A stretch of 64,000 nucleotides of DNA from Fidelibacterota bacterium (GCA_004124875.1 SCKJ01000007.1:51745-115744), one strand, 5' to 3'; counted from the stretch's first letter, positions 30,260-39,330 are shown. A program made the numbers and translations. The notes: generated by a model not told the origin, from the letters alone.

Positions 30260-32641
30260 ATGCTATCCACAGTTCGCATCGGCACCCGAAGACGACTGCT
30301 GCTCGCCGCATTATTCGTAATGACTTCAGCCTGCACTTTCATGTCGCCCAAGCCCTGGCTGCTGCCCATCAGAACCCTGCAGATACCGGCAGGCGGCGAG
30401 CTGGGCATGCGGATAACACCGTTCCTCCTGGAAGATATAGATTCCCTCGAACTGTTATCGCCGCCCGGTCTGGAGGTCGTTGCCGATCTGGACGCCGACA
30501 CGCTCATTTTCCGCAGCACGGCGCGGGCCCAGGGCCTTCACTTGGTGAAATTAACCGCCGGCAAGCGTACCGCCACCCTTGCTGTCCGCGTCATCCCGCA
30601 AGTTCAGGTGACCTTTACCTACCGCACTGCCCCAGGGCCGTTGCGCAAAGTGGCCGTGGTTGGCTCGTTTACAAACTGGCAGGCCGATAAACTCATGATG
30701 CAGGATATGGACCGTGACGGTCTTTACTCGGTCACCACCTGGCTGCCGCCGGACCGGTTGGAATACAAGATCGTCGTCGACGGTGACTGGATGCTGGATC
30801 CGCAGAACGCAGCTTCAGTTTCGAATAATATTGGCGGCTTCAACTCTCTGCTGGATTTGCGTAACGGTGTTCCCCCTCCCGCCGGGCATTTCGTGAGAAC
30901 CGGTCATGATGGGGCCACGTTCTCGTTCACCTATTTTCGCCCCGGCGACGCTCCACCTGTCGATCCCGATAAAATCACCGTGCTCATTGACAATAACCGC
31001 CTGCCGGTGAGCAGCTGGAGCTATGATGAGTCGTCCGCGGAGCTGCAGGTCCGGTTCCATATCAAGGCCGCCGGATTTGTGCGCCTTCTGGCTGTAGATA
31101 CGAATGGTGGCGTCAGCCGGGAAACGCAATTCATCATTGATCAGGGACAGACGGTGGAAGCGGCGTCTGATCTGGACAGCTGGTATACCCGAACCCTTTA
31201 CTTTCCCATGACCGACCGGTTCAGGGATGGCAACACGGCCAACAACTTCTTTTCCAGCGATCCGAGAGTAAAAACGCCCGCTAACTATTTGGGTGGCGAC
31301 CTCGAGGGCATCACTCTGGCGATCAATGAGGGATATTTTAACCGGCTCGGGGTCACTGCGCTCTGGATCGGCCCCCTCAACCAGGGTCCCGATTCGGCCT
31401 ATGTCGAGTACTCCGCGCCCCACGATGCCTACACCGGGTACCACGGCTACTGGCCCGTCTCCCCCACCGAAGTGGACTGGCGATACGGGGGACGTAGCGC
31501 CGCAGAGCAGCTCGTCAGCTCGGCCCACGAGAAGGAGCTGAAGGTGATCCTCGATTTCGTGGCGAACCACACCCATGAAGAGCACCCCTTTTACCGGGAG
31601 CATCCCGAATGGTACGGCGCGTTGCAGCTGGCTGACGGCCGCGATAATATCAGGCTGTGGGATGAGCGCCGGCTGGATACCTGGTTTGACACTTTTCTGC
31701 CCGCTTTCGACTATCCCGGTAATGATGAAGTCATCGACGTCATGACGGACAACGCCCTCTTCTGGCTCAAAAGCCTGAATTTGGACGGCTTCCGGCACGA
31801 CGCAGTCAAGCACCTGCCGCAGGAATTCTGGATCACCCTGACCCGCAAGCTGCGGGAGGAATATCCCGGCCGGCGCCTTTATCAGCTGGGCGAGAGTTAC
31901 GGGCCAGATGCGCTCATCAAGCAGTACATCAGCGCGGCACAGTTGGACGGGCAGTTCAACTTTAATCTCTATTTCGGCACCCGGGAGAGTTTTGCTTTGG
32001 GCACCGGAAACATGGCTGACATTGCCGCCGTGGTGGAACAGAACCTCAGCACTTACGACCCGCTCAATTTCATGGGCACCCTGGTGAGCAGCCATGACCA
32101 GACCCGGTTTATCGCTTTCGCCGACCAGGCCGTTGGCTTCTCCGAGGATGAAAAGGATGTCGGCTGGAACCGCCCGCCACCATCCGCTGGCAGGTCAGCC
32201 CACGAGCGCCTGCGACTCTATTATAATTTTATTCTCACTCTGCCGGGTGTGCCCACTTTTTACTACGGCGATGAAATCGGCCTTACCGGCGCAGGTGACC
32301 CTGATAATCGCAGGCCCATGAAGTGGGACAACTGGACCGAGCTTGAATCCGAAACCTTTGAGGCCATCTCAGAATTACTGCATTTGCGCAAGGATCACCC
32401 GGCGCTCGCGGTAGGCGATTTCGTCAGGGAAAGCGCCACGGAACATGTTTTGGTCTATCGCCGGATAGGGTTTAAGGAGCAACTGCTGGTCATGCTGAAC
32501 AAGGGTGATGTGCAGGAGATGGTCGCTCTGCCGGATGCGGGCGCCCAATGGCAGGCACTTTACGGCCGGGAGGGGACCTTTATGGGCGGCAGTGAGATGG
32601 CGCTCGAGGCCCGCAGCGGAGCCATTCTGATCAGGCGCTAG
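30260..32641 (+). CDS. GH13 alpha-amylase-family lipoprotein with CBM48-like domain
   Basis: The 793-residue protein has a lipoprotein signal (LLLAALFVMTSACTF), a 75-residue beta domain and an AMPK-like CBM48/E-set module (VAVVGSFTNWQADKLMM to YKIVVDGDW, about residues 130-180). After another beta domain comes a GH13 barrel from residue 310. The catalytic motifs are intact: DFVANH (region I), DGFRHDAVKH with the nucleophile aspartate (about 513), GESYG with the acid/base glutamate (about 545) and VSSHDQTR with the third aspartate (about 613). The barrel resembles cyclomaltodextrinase/pullulanase-type enzymes acting on alpha-glucans. A C-terminal beta-sandwich follows. The protein should be anchored on the outer membrane or in the periplasm, degrading external or periplasmic glucans. 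The gene stops 4 bp into the convergent ParA gene. Confidence 0.88.
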   Translation: MLSTVRIGTRRRLLLAALFVMTSACTFMSPKPWLLPIRTLQIPAGGELGMRITPFLLEDIDSLELLSPPGLEVVADLDADTLIFRSTARAQGLHLVKLTAGKRTATLAVRVIPQVQVTFTYRTAPGPLRKVAVVGSFTNWQADKLMMQDMDRDGLYSVTTWLPPDRLEYKIVVDGDWMLDPQNAASVSNNIGGFNSLLDLRNGVPPPAGHFVRTGHDGATFSFTYFRPGDAPPVDPDKITVLIDNNRLPVSSWSYDESSAELQVRFHIKAAGFVRLLAVDTNGGVSRETQFIIDQGQTVEAASDLDSWYTRTLYFPMTDRFRDGNTANNFFSSDPRVKTPANYLGGDLEGITLAINEGYFNRLGVTALWIGPLNQGPDSAYVEYSAPHDAYTGYHGYWPVSPTEVDWRYGGRSAAEQLVSSAHEKELKVILDFVANHTHEEHPFYREHPEWYGALQLADGRDNIRLWDERRLDTWFDTFLPAFDYPGNDEVIDVMTDNALFWLKSLNLDGFRHDAVKHLPQEFWITLTRKLREEYPGRRLYQLGESYGPDALIKQYISAAQLDGQFNFNLYFGTRESFALGTGNMADIAAVVEQNLSTYDPLNFMGTLVSSHDQTRFIAFADQAVGFSEDEKDVGWNRPPPSAGRSAHERLRLYYNFILTLPGVPTFYYGDEIGLTGAGDPDNRRPMKWDNWTELESETFEAISELLHLRKDHPALAVGDFVRESATEHVLVYRRIGFKEQLLVMLNKGDVQEMVALPDAGAQWQALYGREGTFMGGSEMALEARSGAILIRR

Positions 32642-33438
32642 CTGATGATGCGCTTCTCGGTAGCAATAATTTCATCCGCCAGAGCCCTGTAATCAATGGC
32701 CCCTTTACCGCGCCCGTCAAATATGGTGATGGGCATGCTGTGCGCCGGCGCTTCTGCCAGCTTGATGTTTTCACGTATTTCGGCGGTGCTGACCAACTTT
32801 CCGTAACGGCTGCGGAGTTCATCCACCACGTCCCGGGAGTGACGCGTGCGAGAGTCGACCCGGCACGGCACGATCATCAATACCGATAACTTTGAATTTA
32901 AATTTCTTCTCAGGGTCTCGACTGATGCGATCACCCGCTCGACTCCCGGCAGCGCCATCCGATGGGCCTCTACGGGAATCAGGACATAGTCGGCCCCCAC
33001 CAGCGCGTTTGCGGTCAGCAGATTCAGCGCGGGCGGACAGTCAATAAGCATGTAATCCCATTGATTCGACGGCAAGAACCGCTTTGCTTTTTTGAACACC
33101 TGCAGCGAAGGGGGGTCCCAGCGGAGTACTTTTTCGGCGCCCAGCAGCCAGGCCGACGCGGGGATAATCGCCACGCCCAGCACATCGGTTGCCCTCACGA
33201 GGTTTAAGAGGGACACGTCATCCACGAAAATATCGGTGATGCCCCGGCCCGGTTTGTCAATTCCAAACCAGTCTGTGGCGGACGCCTGGGGATCCATATC
33301 GACAACCAGCACTCGCCGCCCTTTCTCACCCAGCGTGGAAGCAAGATTGACCGACGTGGTGGTTTTCCCGCTGCCACCCTTTTGGTTCAGGATCGCTATG
33401 CTGCGCAAGCTTGCCTCGTCATCACTTCCTCCGTACAC
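32638..33438 (-). CDS. ParA/MinD-type ATPase
   Basis: The 266-residue protein has the deviant Walker A motif NQKGGSGKTTTSVNLAS near residue 20, the DMDPQASATDWFG switch, and YMLIDCPPALNLLTANAL with the Walker B aspartate. That is the layout of ParA/Soj ATPases, which segregate chromosomes or position large complexes through ATP-dependent DNA binding. No parB or other partner lies next to it, so its cargo is unknown: it may be a second chromosome-type ParA or a positioning protein. It overlaps the 3' end of the GH13 gene by 4 bp in convergent orientation. A beta-propeller gene lies upstream of it on the same strand, 28 bp away. Confidence 0.9.
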   Translation of the reverse strand: MYGGSDDEASLRSIAILNQKGGSGKTTTSVNLASTLGEKGRRVLVVDMDPQASATDWFGIDKPGRGITDIFVDDVSLLNLVRATDVLGVAIIPASAWLLGAEKVLRWDPPSLQVFKKAKRFLPSNQWDYMLIDCPPALNLLTANALVGADYVLIPVEAHRMALPGVERVIASVETLRRNLNSKLSVLMIVPCRVDSRTRHSRDVVDELRSRYGKLVSTAEIRENIKLAEAPAHSMPITIFDGRGKGAIDYRALADEIIATEKRIIS

Positions 33439-33466
33439 CGACAGTGGTTAGCCGCATAGATACCCG

Positions 33467-34696
33467 CTAAAACACTGGCGAACCGTTGCTGTTTATCTTG
33501 ATAAGCCAAATATCGCTCTCACCCCGGCCAAACGAATGCGTGTTCCCCGCTAGAATATAACCCCCATCTGCCGTGGGATAAATAAACTCTCCGAAATCCA
33601 GACCGCTGCCCCCGAATGTACGGCTCCACAGTTTCTCTCCGGTATGGCTGACCTTGAGCGCCCAAATGTCGCTTTGGCCTGCACCGCTTGAAAGGGTGGT
33701 CCCAATGACGACCATACCATCTTTTCCAAGAGCCAGTGCCGCCCCCCACTCGCGCTCAGCCCCACCGAAGGTGTGGGACCAGACGATGTTTCCCTCATCA
33801 GTAAGGCGAATAAGCCAGATATCACTTTTCCCCTGCCCGTAAGATGTCGTCGAGCCCAACACTACAAATCCGCCATCAGGCAACGGCTGGGCATATTGCC
33901 CGTCATCATCGCCGGCGCCGCCAAACACCCGCATCCATATAATCTCGCCTTCAGCGTTCACTTTCAAAATCCAGACATCTTCTCCGCCCACGCTGTAGGA
34001 TACAGAGGTGCCGGTCACCAGATAGCCCCCATCAGCGGTTGCCAGGATGTGGTTGCCCTCCTCGTAGGCAGGGCCCCCATACCGGTGTTCCCATTGCATG
34101 TCGCCCAATGAATCGGTTTTGACCAGCCACAGGTCGCCGCCCCCTGCATAACGAGAGTCGGTCCAGCCACAAATGAGATAGCCGCCATCTGTCGTCTCGA
34201 TCAAGTGATTGGGCCAGTCCCAGCCGTAACTCCCGTAAGTGCGGCTCCATTCCACCTCACCCTGCGGTCCCAGTTTGACCAGCCGGGCATCATAATCCTC
34301 AGGAGTGTCACCCAGCTCAACAGCCAGGACGACCGCACCTCCATCGGCGGTGGCCAGAATGGCTTCACCGCTGGTATAAGTGCTCTGTCCAATTTTTTTC
34401 TGCCACAAGATGGCGCCCAGGGAATCGGACCGGATAATCCACATTTCGCGGCGCTTCTGCTCTATGTTGGAATGATTACCGGCCAGCATGTAACCACCGC
34501 CAGCCGCCAAGGCCACATAGTTGACCTCATCAACACCCGCGTCACCATAGGTTTTGCCATGTGGAGCGATAGCGCCCTGTGAAAACGCCATGACCGGCAG
34601 CAGCAGCAACGCGGACCATCGGCGCCGCCGCTTTGAGAATCTGTCCGACGCGCCGGAAATATCACAGCCCATGGACGAAGTTAATGCCAGCGCCAT
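33467..34696 (-). CDS. Secreted beta-propeller protein
   Basis: The 409-residue protein has a signal-like segment (RRWSALLLLPVMAFSQG) and then about seven repeats of a 45-50 residue unit with the pattern GG-DxWLIK-x-D-x-G-x-WSxTFGG, for example SDIWLIRLTDEGNIVWSHTF and SDIWALKVSHTGEKLWSRTF. Such repeats form the blades of an extracellular beta-propeller of the type common in FCB bacteria, usually with binding rather than catalytic roles. A signal-peptidase cysteine may also be present (SMGCDIS near residue 10), so the start could be later. The gene ends 28 bp before the ParA gene in the same direction. Confidence 0.8.
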   Translation of the reverse strand: MALALTSSMGCDISGASDRFSKRRRRWSALLLLPVMAFSQGAIAPHGKTYGDAGVDEVNYVALAAGGGYMLAGNHSNIEQKRREMWIIRSDSLGAILWQKKIGQSTYTSGEAILATADGGAVVLAVELGDTPEDYDARLVKLGPQGEVEWSRTYGSYGWDWPNHLIETTDGGYLICGWTDSRYAGGGDLWLVKTDSLGDMQWEHRYGGPAYEEGNHILATADGGYLVTGTSVSYSVGGEDVWILKVNAEGEIIWMRVFGGAGDDDGQYAQPLPDGGFVVLGSTTSYGQGKSDIWLIRLTDEGNIVWSHTFGGAEREWGAALALGKDGMVVIGTTLSSGAGQSDIWALKVSHTGEKLWSRTFGGSGLDFGEFIYPTADGGYILAGNTHSFGRGESDIWLIKINSNGSPVF

Positions 34697-34778
34697 AGTG
34701 AGGCCTCAACTATGCCAGGCACGCCAGCGCGCCAGCATTTTCAATTAGGACCAGATGTGGGAGAAATCAGGGAAAAGA

Positions 34779-36545
34779 TCAGCGGATAAAGAGGTCGACC
34801 ACCGAGCCGGTGGCAGGTTCCGTCGTACGAGATTCAGCCTGCTGGACTTCAAAGGCCGCCACTGCTCCAGCTTCGAGGGTCTCCTGCCCGGCCGCTGTGG
34901 TTGGATTAGGTGCGCCGGTCTCATCGGTTGTAGTGACTGCGGCTACCTCCGCTGTGGGCTCAATGCCAGGCGCCTGTGCCGGAGCTGCAGCAGCGGGCTG
35001 TGCCGGTCCCGCGGTTGGTTCCGTGGCGGCTACAGGCGGCGTATCGGGCGTGGGTTCAGGGACGACCACCGGCTCGGCCGGCGCCGTGGCGGTTTCTGCT
35101 TCAGCGGCCAACTGCGCGGGTACGGCCGGTGCAGCCTGCTCTTCTTCAACGGCCGCCACGCCTGTTATTTGCGCTGTTTCCGCAGGTTGCGCCGGACCCG
35201 GTTGAGTAAGGCCCGGCTCTGCAGCAGCATTGTCATCCTCAGCAGCTGCGGCTTCCTCCGGCAGTTCCGGGACCGCATTCGTATCGGGCGCATTGGCTGT
35301 CGCCGGAGTTGTTGCCTCATCGGCGGCAAGGTCCGTCACAGGCACAAATGCGCTCACCACAACATTTTCGCCTCTGTTAATGGACAGATCCGTCCTTAAG
35401 GCATCATTTCGCTGGGTCGCAATAATATCATCGGCCCCGTCCCTGACGAGAATCCTGTCTCCAGCCGCGCCAAGAGGCGAATCTACCACCACGCTGCCAT
35501 TAGCGCCGGCAATGGACAGTTCTGCCCTCAAGAGCTCTCCACGCTCATCCTCGGCGGAATCACCGATAGCGTTCCCAGCCAAAAATTCTTCCCCAGCCTC
35601 TTCTTCACCGATGGCTGCCAATGCTGCCGGCTCCTCCCTATCGGGGATGGAGATGGTGGGTGGAAAATCATCGTCAGCGCCCCCTATGCCCGGTGGCGGG
35701 CGGAAGGCGGTGGCATCATCATCGCGATCCAAAATGCTGATCGGGGCGGGCCGCTCATCCGCGCCTCCAATGCCCGGTGGCGGACGGAAGGCGGTGGCAT
35801 CATCATCGCGATCTAAAATACTGATACGGGCAGGCCCTTCATCGGCCCCTCCAATCCGCGGTGGCGGACGGAAGGCGGTGGCATCATCATCGCGATCTAA
35901 AATACTGATACGGGCAGGCCCTTCATCGGCCCCTCCAATCCGCGCTGGCGGCGCGAGGGCATTATCATCGTCATCGCGATCCAAAATAGAGATACGGGGG
36001 GGGCCATCGTCAGCGCCCCCAATGCCCGGTGTCGGCCGGAAGGCGTTGGCATCGTCATCGTCGTCCAATATACTGAATTGGGCGGGTCCATCATCGCGGT
36101 TGTCCAGAATGCTGGGCGTGGCAGGTCTCTCACCGATATTAAGTCCGGGAATGCCGGCAACAATCGAGGCGACACCACCTGGATTGGCAGTGCTGGCAGC
36201 GTCACTACGCGGCGCCACGACATCTGCTACGGCATTGGTCAGCGCGCTGTTGAGGTTGTCTACAGGACGGGCAAAACTTGGTGGCGGGGTTTCCGGGAGC
36301 GGGGCAGTACCGGTTGCGCCCGTTCTAGCGGCCCGATCCGGGCGTCCCGTTGCCGAGGACAAGTCAACAATGACGGCAGGATTGGTTCCTCCTCGGCCAA
36401 CAGCCCGTCCGCGGCCCTGATTGCCGTTTCCGTTGCCGCCCCCATTCCCGTTGCCGTTATTACCGACACGGTTGGCCGCACCGTTCCCCTGGGGGGTGGA
36501 ATCTACCCCGGAGAGTACGTCTGTCAGGCTTATGCTATCGGACAT
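34779..36545 (-). CDS. Acidic low-complexity protein with 28-residue repeats
   Basis: The 588-residue protein has no recognised domain. It begins MSDSISLTDVLSGVDSTPQG, then a NGN/GGN-rich stretch, then at about residues 150-300 five tandem 28-residue units of the form ISILDRDDDATAFRPPPGIG followed by GADEGPAR. A short beta-rich segment near residue 330-400 (AELSIAGANGSVVVDSPLGA, DRILVRDGADD, LRTDLSINRGENVVVS) precedes a long proline- and alanine-rich tail that ends in VVDLFIR. It has no signal peptide. The composition suggests an intrinsically disordered, strongly acidic protein that may be exported by an uncharacterised route or scaffold something in the cell. The opposite strand is also open over 396 codons, but this strand reads as the more protein-like. 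Confidence 0.55.
   Translation of the reverse strand: MSDSISLTDVLSGVDSTPQGNGAANRVGNNGNGNGGGNGNGNQGRGRAVGRGGTNPAVIVDLSSATGRPDRAARTGATGTAPLPETPPPSFARPVDNLNSALTNAVADVVAPRSDAASTANPGGVASIVAGIPGLNIGERPATPSILDNRDDGPAQFSILDDDDDANAFRPTPGIGGADDGPPRISILDRDDDDNALAPPARIGGADEGPARISILDRDDDATAFRPPPRIGGADEGPARISILDRDDDATAFRPPPGIGGADERPAPISILDRDDDATAFRPPPGIGGADDDFPPTISIPDREEPAALAAIGEEEAGEEFLAGNAIGDSAEDERGELLRAELSIAGANGSVVVDSPLGAAGDRILVRDGADDIIATQRNDALRTDLSINRGENVVVSAFVPVTDLAADEATTPATANAPDTNAVPELPEEAAAAEDDNAAAEPGLTQPGPAQPAETAQITGVAAVEEEQAAPAVPAQLAAEAETATAPAEPVVVPEPTPDTPPVAATEPTAGPAQPAAAAPAQAPGIEPTAEVAAVTTTDETGAPNPTTAAGQETLEAGAVAAFEVQQAESRTTEPATGSVVDLFIR
35660..36095. repeat. Tandem 84-bp repeat, about five units
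   Basis: Marker bases of the unit recur at exact 84-bp spacing (35686, 35770, 35854, 35938, 36022). The units at 35851-35934 and 35767-35850 are nearly identical, while the outer ones have drifted. Changes between units are mostly synonymous on the minus strand, which codes for the 28-residue repeats. Confidence 0.85.
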
Positions 36546-36947
36546 AGCTCAAGCTTTTCATGAATCTGCCGATATAATAAGGGCGTTGGGGTGCGACGTG
36601 AAGGGACCTAAAGGAAAATGGACGATCCTTAAGAATCCTGTCGCATCTCGACGACTCCGTTTTAAAGCCAATGCCAGCTCAAACAGACACCGATCCCATT
36701 CAGGGTCAGCGCCCAAGACTCTTCCGGTGAGTGATTATATCATTTTTTTTAGGGAATTGCAAGGGATAAATGAACCGTTGCCAGCCCCTGTGAATTCCCT
36801 GAAAGAGCCCGGACCGGCCGGGTTGCTACCGGTCTATATTCGCCAGTTGGCGGATTGCACCGGGCAGGCTGGTCACCTGGAGGTTAGAGGTAAATTCCGG
36901 AAGCCCTGTTTACTGCCAACTGTCACTGCCGGCTGCCACTGCCACAA
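36546..36947. other. Intergenic region, no clear gene
   Basis: These 402 bp lie between the divergent start of the acidic repeat protein and a tRNA-Glu fragment. No convincing coding region is visible; the open plus-strand frames have no family signature. The part nearest the repeat-protein gene should carry its promoter, but no clear -10/-35 pair was recognised. The right end has several ACTGCCA/TGCCACT-like short repeats (36911-36946). Confidence 0.5.
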
Positions 36948-36997
36948 GTAGCCCGTAGGAGAATTGAACTCCTGTTGCCAGGATGTGAAAATCGGGC
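36948..36997 (-). pseudogene. Truncated tRNA-Glu (3' half duplicate)
   Basis: The 35 bases at 36948-36982 are identical to 39857-39891, the 3' half of the intact tRNA-Glu. They include the T-arm and the 3' strand of the acceptor stem. Continuing on the minus strand, the anticodon-loop-like TTTTC is followed by CGGGCC in the plus orientation, equivalent to the GGCCCG start of tRNA-Glu. The D arm and 5' anticodon stem are therefore missing and this copy cannot fold as a tRNA. It marks the far boundary of the 37-39.8 kb islet. Confidence 0.72.
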
Positions 36998-37198
36998 CGG
37001 ACATCCCAGGACTGTACTCATTTAACCACACCACAAGGCGGATCGGTTAAAATCAGGCCCACGGAATGGTCGGGGACCGTCTTCCACAACTTGAAGCAAT
37101 CGCCCTGGTAAATGGTTTGCCCATACAATAAGGCCCACTCTTTAATATTTCTCTGTAAATGACTCATTATGATTCTTCTTTCTTTTCATGTGACTTAG

Positions 37199-37206
37199 AT
37201 GTACAT
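37199..37206 (+). promoter_or_regulatory. TGTACA-centred palindrome upstream of toxin-antitoxin pair
   Basis: An ATGTACAT palindrome lies 25 bp upstream of the antitoxin ATG at 37231. It has the TGTACA core that E. coli YefM-YoeB binds and that also appears upstream of the antitoxin at 247. It probably serves as the autoregulatory operator. Confidence 0.45.
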
Positions 37207-37230
37207 TTGAGACGTTAAGGAGCAGTGATT

Positions 37231-37509
37231 ATGGCCAAGACAACCATCAAGGAGCACATTTCTACCGTTGAGGCCCGTAACCGCTTCTCTGAGGTCATTA
37301 ACCGGGCCGCCTTCGGTAAGGAGCGGATAATCCTCACCCGCCGGGGCAAGGACCTCGTGGCCGTTGTGCCGATGGAGGACGTGGAGCTCCTGGAGAGCCT
37401 GGCCGATCAGCTCGACATCAAGCTGGCCGATGCCGTGAAAAAGAATATCGAAGCGGGGGAACCGACCCTTCCACTGGATGAAGTGGCCAAGGCTTGGGGC
37501 ATTGGCTAG
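37231..37509 (+). CDS. Phd/YefM-family antitoxin
   Basis: The ATG at 37231 follows TAAGGAG and gives 92 residues. The Phd/YefM pattern is clear: STVEARNRFSEVINRAAFG, then ERIILTRRGKDLVAVVPMED, then LLESLADQLDIKLADAVKKN, the helix that would cap the toxin. It is followed 3 bp later by a RelE-like toxin, so the pair is a complete type II module, and a TGTACA palindrome lies just upstream. It is homologous to the antitoxin at 247-492 but the two differ throughout, so they are not a recent duplication. It is the first gene of the islet bounded by tRNA-Glu repeats. Confidence 0.88.
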   Translation: MAKTTIKEHISTVEARNRFSEVINRAAFGKERIILTRRGKDLVAVVPMEDVELLESLADQLDIKLADAVKKNIEAGEPTLPLDEVAKAWGIG

Positions 37510-37512
37510 CGG

Positions 37513-37779
37513 GTGTCCCGGACCTTCGGGATCGAATTTTCCGCCCACGCCAAGCGGCAGGGTGACAAGCTGCCCCAGGCCATCAAGCGGCGGATCATTA
37601 AGGCCGTCCGGCGGCTCGCCACTGACCCCTTCCCCAAGGGGGTCCGCAAACTTGCAACCTCCGACTATTACCGCCTCCGGGTTGGCGACTACCGGATCAT
37701 TTATGAGGTGCACAAGGACAAACTCATGATCCTGGCGATCCGCATCGGCCACCGCAAAGACGTTTATCGCTCTACCTGA
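37513..37779 (+). CDS. RelE/ParE-family toxin
   Basis: The GTG at 37513 gives 88 residues starting SRTFGIEFSAHAKRQGDKL. The family signature follows: a helix QAIKRRIIKAVRRLA, then YYRLRVGDYRIIYEV and AIRIGHRKDVYR with the conserved arginines of RelE-type mRNA interferases. The full first beta strand is present, in contrast to the toxin at 533. The gene follows the antitoxin with a 3-bp gap, so the two are translated from one message. The pair can stabilise the surrounding islet by killing cells that lose it, which is the usual effect of such modules. Confidence 0.88.
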   Translation: MSRTFGIEFSAHAKRQGDKLPQAIKRRIIKAVRRLATDPFPKGVRKLATSDYYRLRVGDYRIIYEVHKDKLMILAIRIGHRKDVYRST

Positions 37780-37947
37780 CGACCTCACTTCAATAACGCC
37801 TCCACCTGCGCCTTTCGGCCTGAGACAAAGTGTTCCTCACCGGATTGCGCCCCGTGACCAGGTAGGCCGTAAGGTCCGTGCGATCAACCAAGCCTATAAG
37901 ATCCAGTTCCAAAAATAGACCGACGTATAATCTTCTAGGGCCTGATC

Positions 37948-39279
37948 CTATCTGATTTGAATGTTTTCGATAATTTCAACGCCCAAAATGTTCTTAGTTG
38001 AGATAAGACTTTCTGGCAGTACTCCCCCAATCGCCAAGATGGTTCTGGAAGATGGCGGTAATTGCGAAACCCGTTGTACCGCTCTAAGGAGTGCGGTGTA
38101 TTTGACGCATTGGTACATCCCTCTTGTGAGATCTTCTATCCCGGACGTGGACGGTTTTACTTCAATGCCGACCCATTCATCATTTACTACGAAACGAACA
38201 TCAACCGAATCACCAGATGGAAATGTGTACTCTACATCGCCCGGCCCATATTTACTAGGAATCCCCACCGCTTCCGGATGCAGTGCTATATATTTTTTCA
38301 ATTGGCGGTGCTCTTCCCGTTCACCACCCGAACCATATTTTTTTCTGATGATTTCTGGATGGTCTACAGATGGTGGAATTGGCATGGCGGGCGGGTTAAG
38401 CGAGAGCTCAGCCAGAACTTTGTCCCAAGCTTGATATTGAAATATATCAATAAGCATCAAGCCTACTATCTTCTTTTTCACACTTTTGCTACTTTTGAGA
38501 TATTTCTTTGGGTCGGCTACAAAGTCCGAAATCCCTTTGCCAGGAAGACCATCATTTTTATTGATCACCATAGCTTGTAGTGGCGGAATTTTCTGCCCCC
38601 ACAGATCGCCTAGTTTCATTAGGACGCCACCTATTGTTCCGAGCGGGTAATCAAGATTTCTAGGATTGGGCATACCAACCTCATGCGCTAGATTTGAGTA
38701 TGTGATACTCTTGGCTGCTTTTGCCTGGCGCACCAATATCGGCAAAATCTGCCGCGCGCGAATTTCATATTTCTTGCTTCCATGGATATTGCCATATTCT
38801 GTTGCCAACGATCCTTTCGGAATGAGGTTCCGATCGTCACTAGGAGAATCAGTTACATTATTTGAATTTATCAAATCTAGTTGGGTTAAGAATTCTTTGA
38901 AGGTAGCGAACGGTTGGTTCCTCGACAAATAAGCTCCCATTGCAGGTTTATAATCGCCATCACCAGCCAAGGGCCAAACCTTTTGTGAATAATAATCAGT
39001 ATCATCTGGAGTTATCAGATACCCAGTGTCTATCGAATCATAGATGAGAACTACTGCCCAGTTTTCGCTCTGTTTTTGAAGTCTAAGAATTACGTTCTTA
39101 GTCACTCCCCATTTGTAGGGGTGATGGCCGATGCCTTTTATGTAAAGTAGTGTACTTGTGTCCTTCGAAACCTGAAATACCTGCTTCGAAATTCCAGGCT
39201 TGGCGACAACCCTAAAGTTTTCCTTAGATTCAAGCGCCTCGATAAAATGCCTAACTATTTCGGTGCCGGTTTGGGCCAT
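37948..39279 (-). CDS. Probable PD-(D/E)XK nuclease-like protein of a defence islet
   Basis: The ATG at 39279 follows AAGGGAAAGGG and gives 443 residues; an upstream start at 39330 would add 17 residues. No family was recognised for the N-terminal 330 residues, which include LLYIKGIGHHPYKWGVTKN and DYPLGTIGGVLMKLGDLWG. The C-terminal part has a PD-(D/E)XK-type layout: VEYTFPSGDSVDVRFVVNDE, then WVGIEVKPSTS with the E-x-K, then a helix MYQCVKYTALLRAV. It could be a restriction-like endonuclease. It is visibly AT-rich compared with its neighbours and lies in the islet next to the toxin-antitoxin pair. The nuclease assignment is by motif only. Confidence 0.6.
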   Translation of the reverse strand: MAQTGTEIVRHFIEALESKENFRVVAKPGISKQVFQVSKDTSTLLYIKGIGHHPYKWGVTKNVILRLQKQSENWAVVLIYDSIDTGYLITPDDTDYYSQKVWPLAGDGDYKPAMGAYLSRNQPFATFKEFLTQLDLINSNNVTDSPSDDRNLIPKGSLATEYGNIHGSKKYEIRARQILPILVRQAKAAKSITYSNLAHEVGMPNPRNLDYPLGTIGGVLMKLGDLWGQKIPPLQAMVINKNDGLPGKGISDFVADPKKYLKSSKSVKKKIVGLMLIDIFQYQAWDKVLAELSLNPPAMPIPPSVDHPEIIRKKYGSGGEREEHRQLKKYIALHPEAVGIPSKYGPGDVEYTFPSGDSVDVRFVVNDEWVGIEVKPSTSGIEDLTRGMYQCVKYTALLRAVQRVSQLPPSSRTILAIGGVLPESLISTKNILGVEIIENIQIR

Positions 39280-39330
39280 GCCCTTTCCCTTCAACCGCTT
39301 CTTTGAATGGTTCAACGAACTCCCAAGCAC

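Noticed and set aside
30815..32095. 426-codon minus-strand frame opposite the GH13 gene
   Set aside because: The plus strand carries intact GH13 catalytic motifs; the minus frame has no recognisable domain.
32638..33438. Chromosomal parAB segregation locus
   Set aside because: No parB or parS-like site was seen near the ParA gene, so only a ParA-type ATPase is claimed.
35660..36095. CRISPR-like array
   Set aside because: The period is 84 bp without spacers of variable sequence, and the units code for a protein repeat; no cas genes are present.
35230..36420. 396-codon open frame on the plus strand opposite the acidic repeat protein
   Set aside because: It is a low-complexity Ser/Ala/Gly frame produced by the GC-rich 84-bp repeats; the minus strand gives a longer protein with defined acidic units. 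It is kept only as a question in the findings.
36948..37045. A second functional tRNA
   Set aside because: Only the T arm and the acceptor 3' strand are conserved. The D arm and the 5' anticodon stem cannot form, so it is a fragment.
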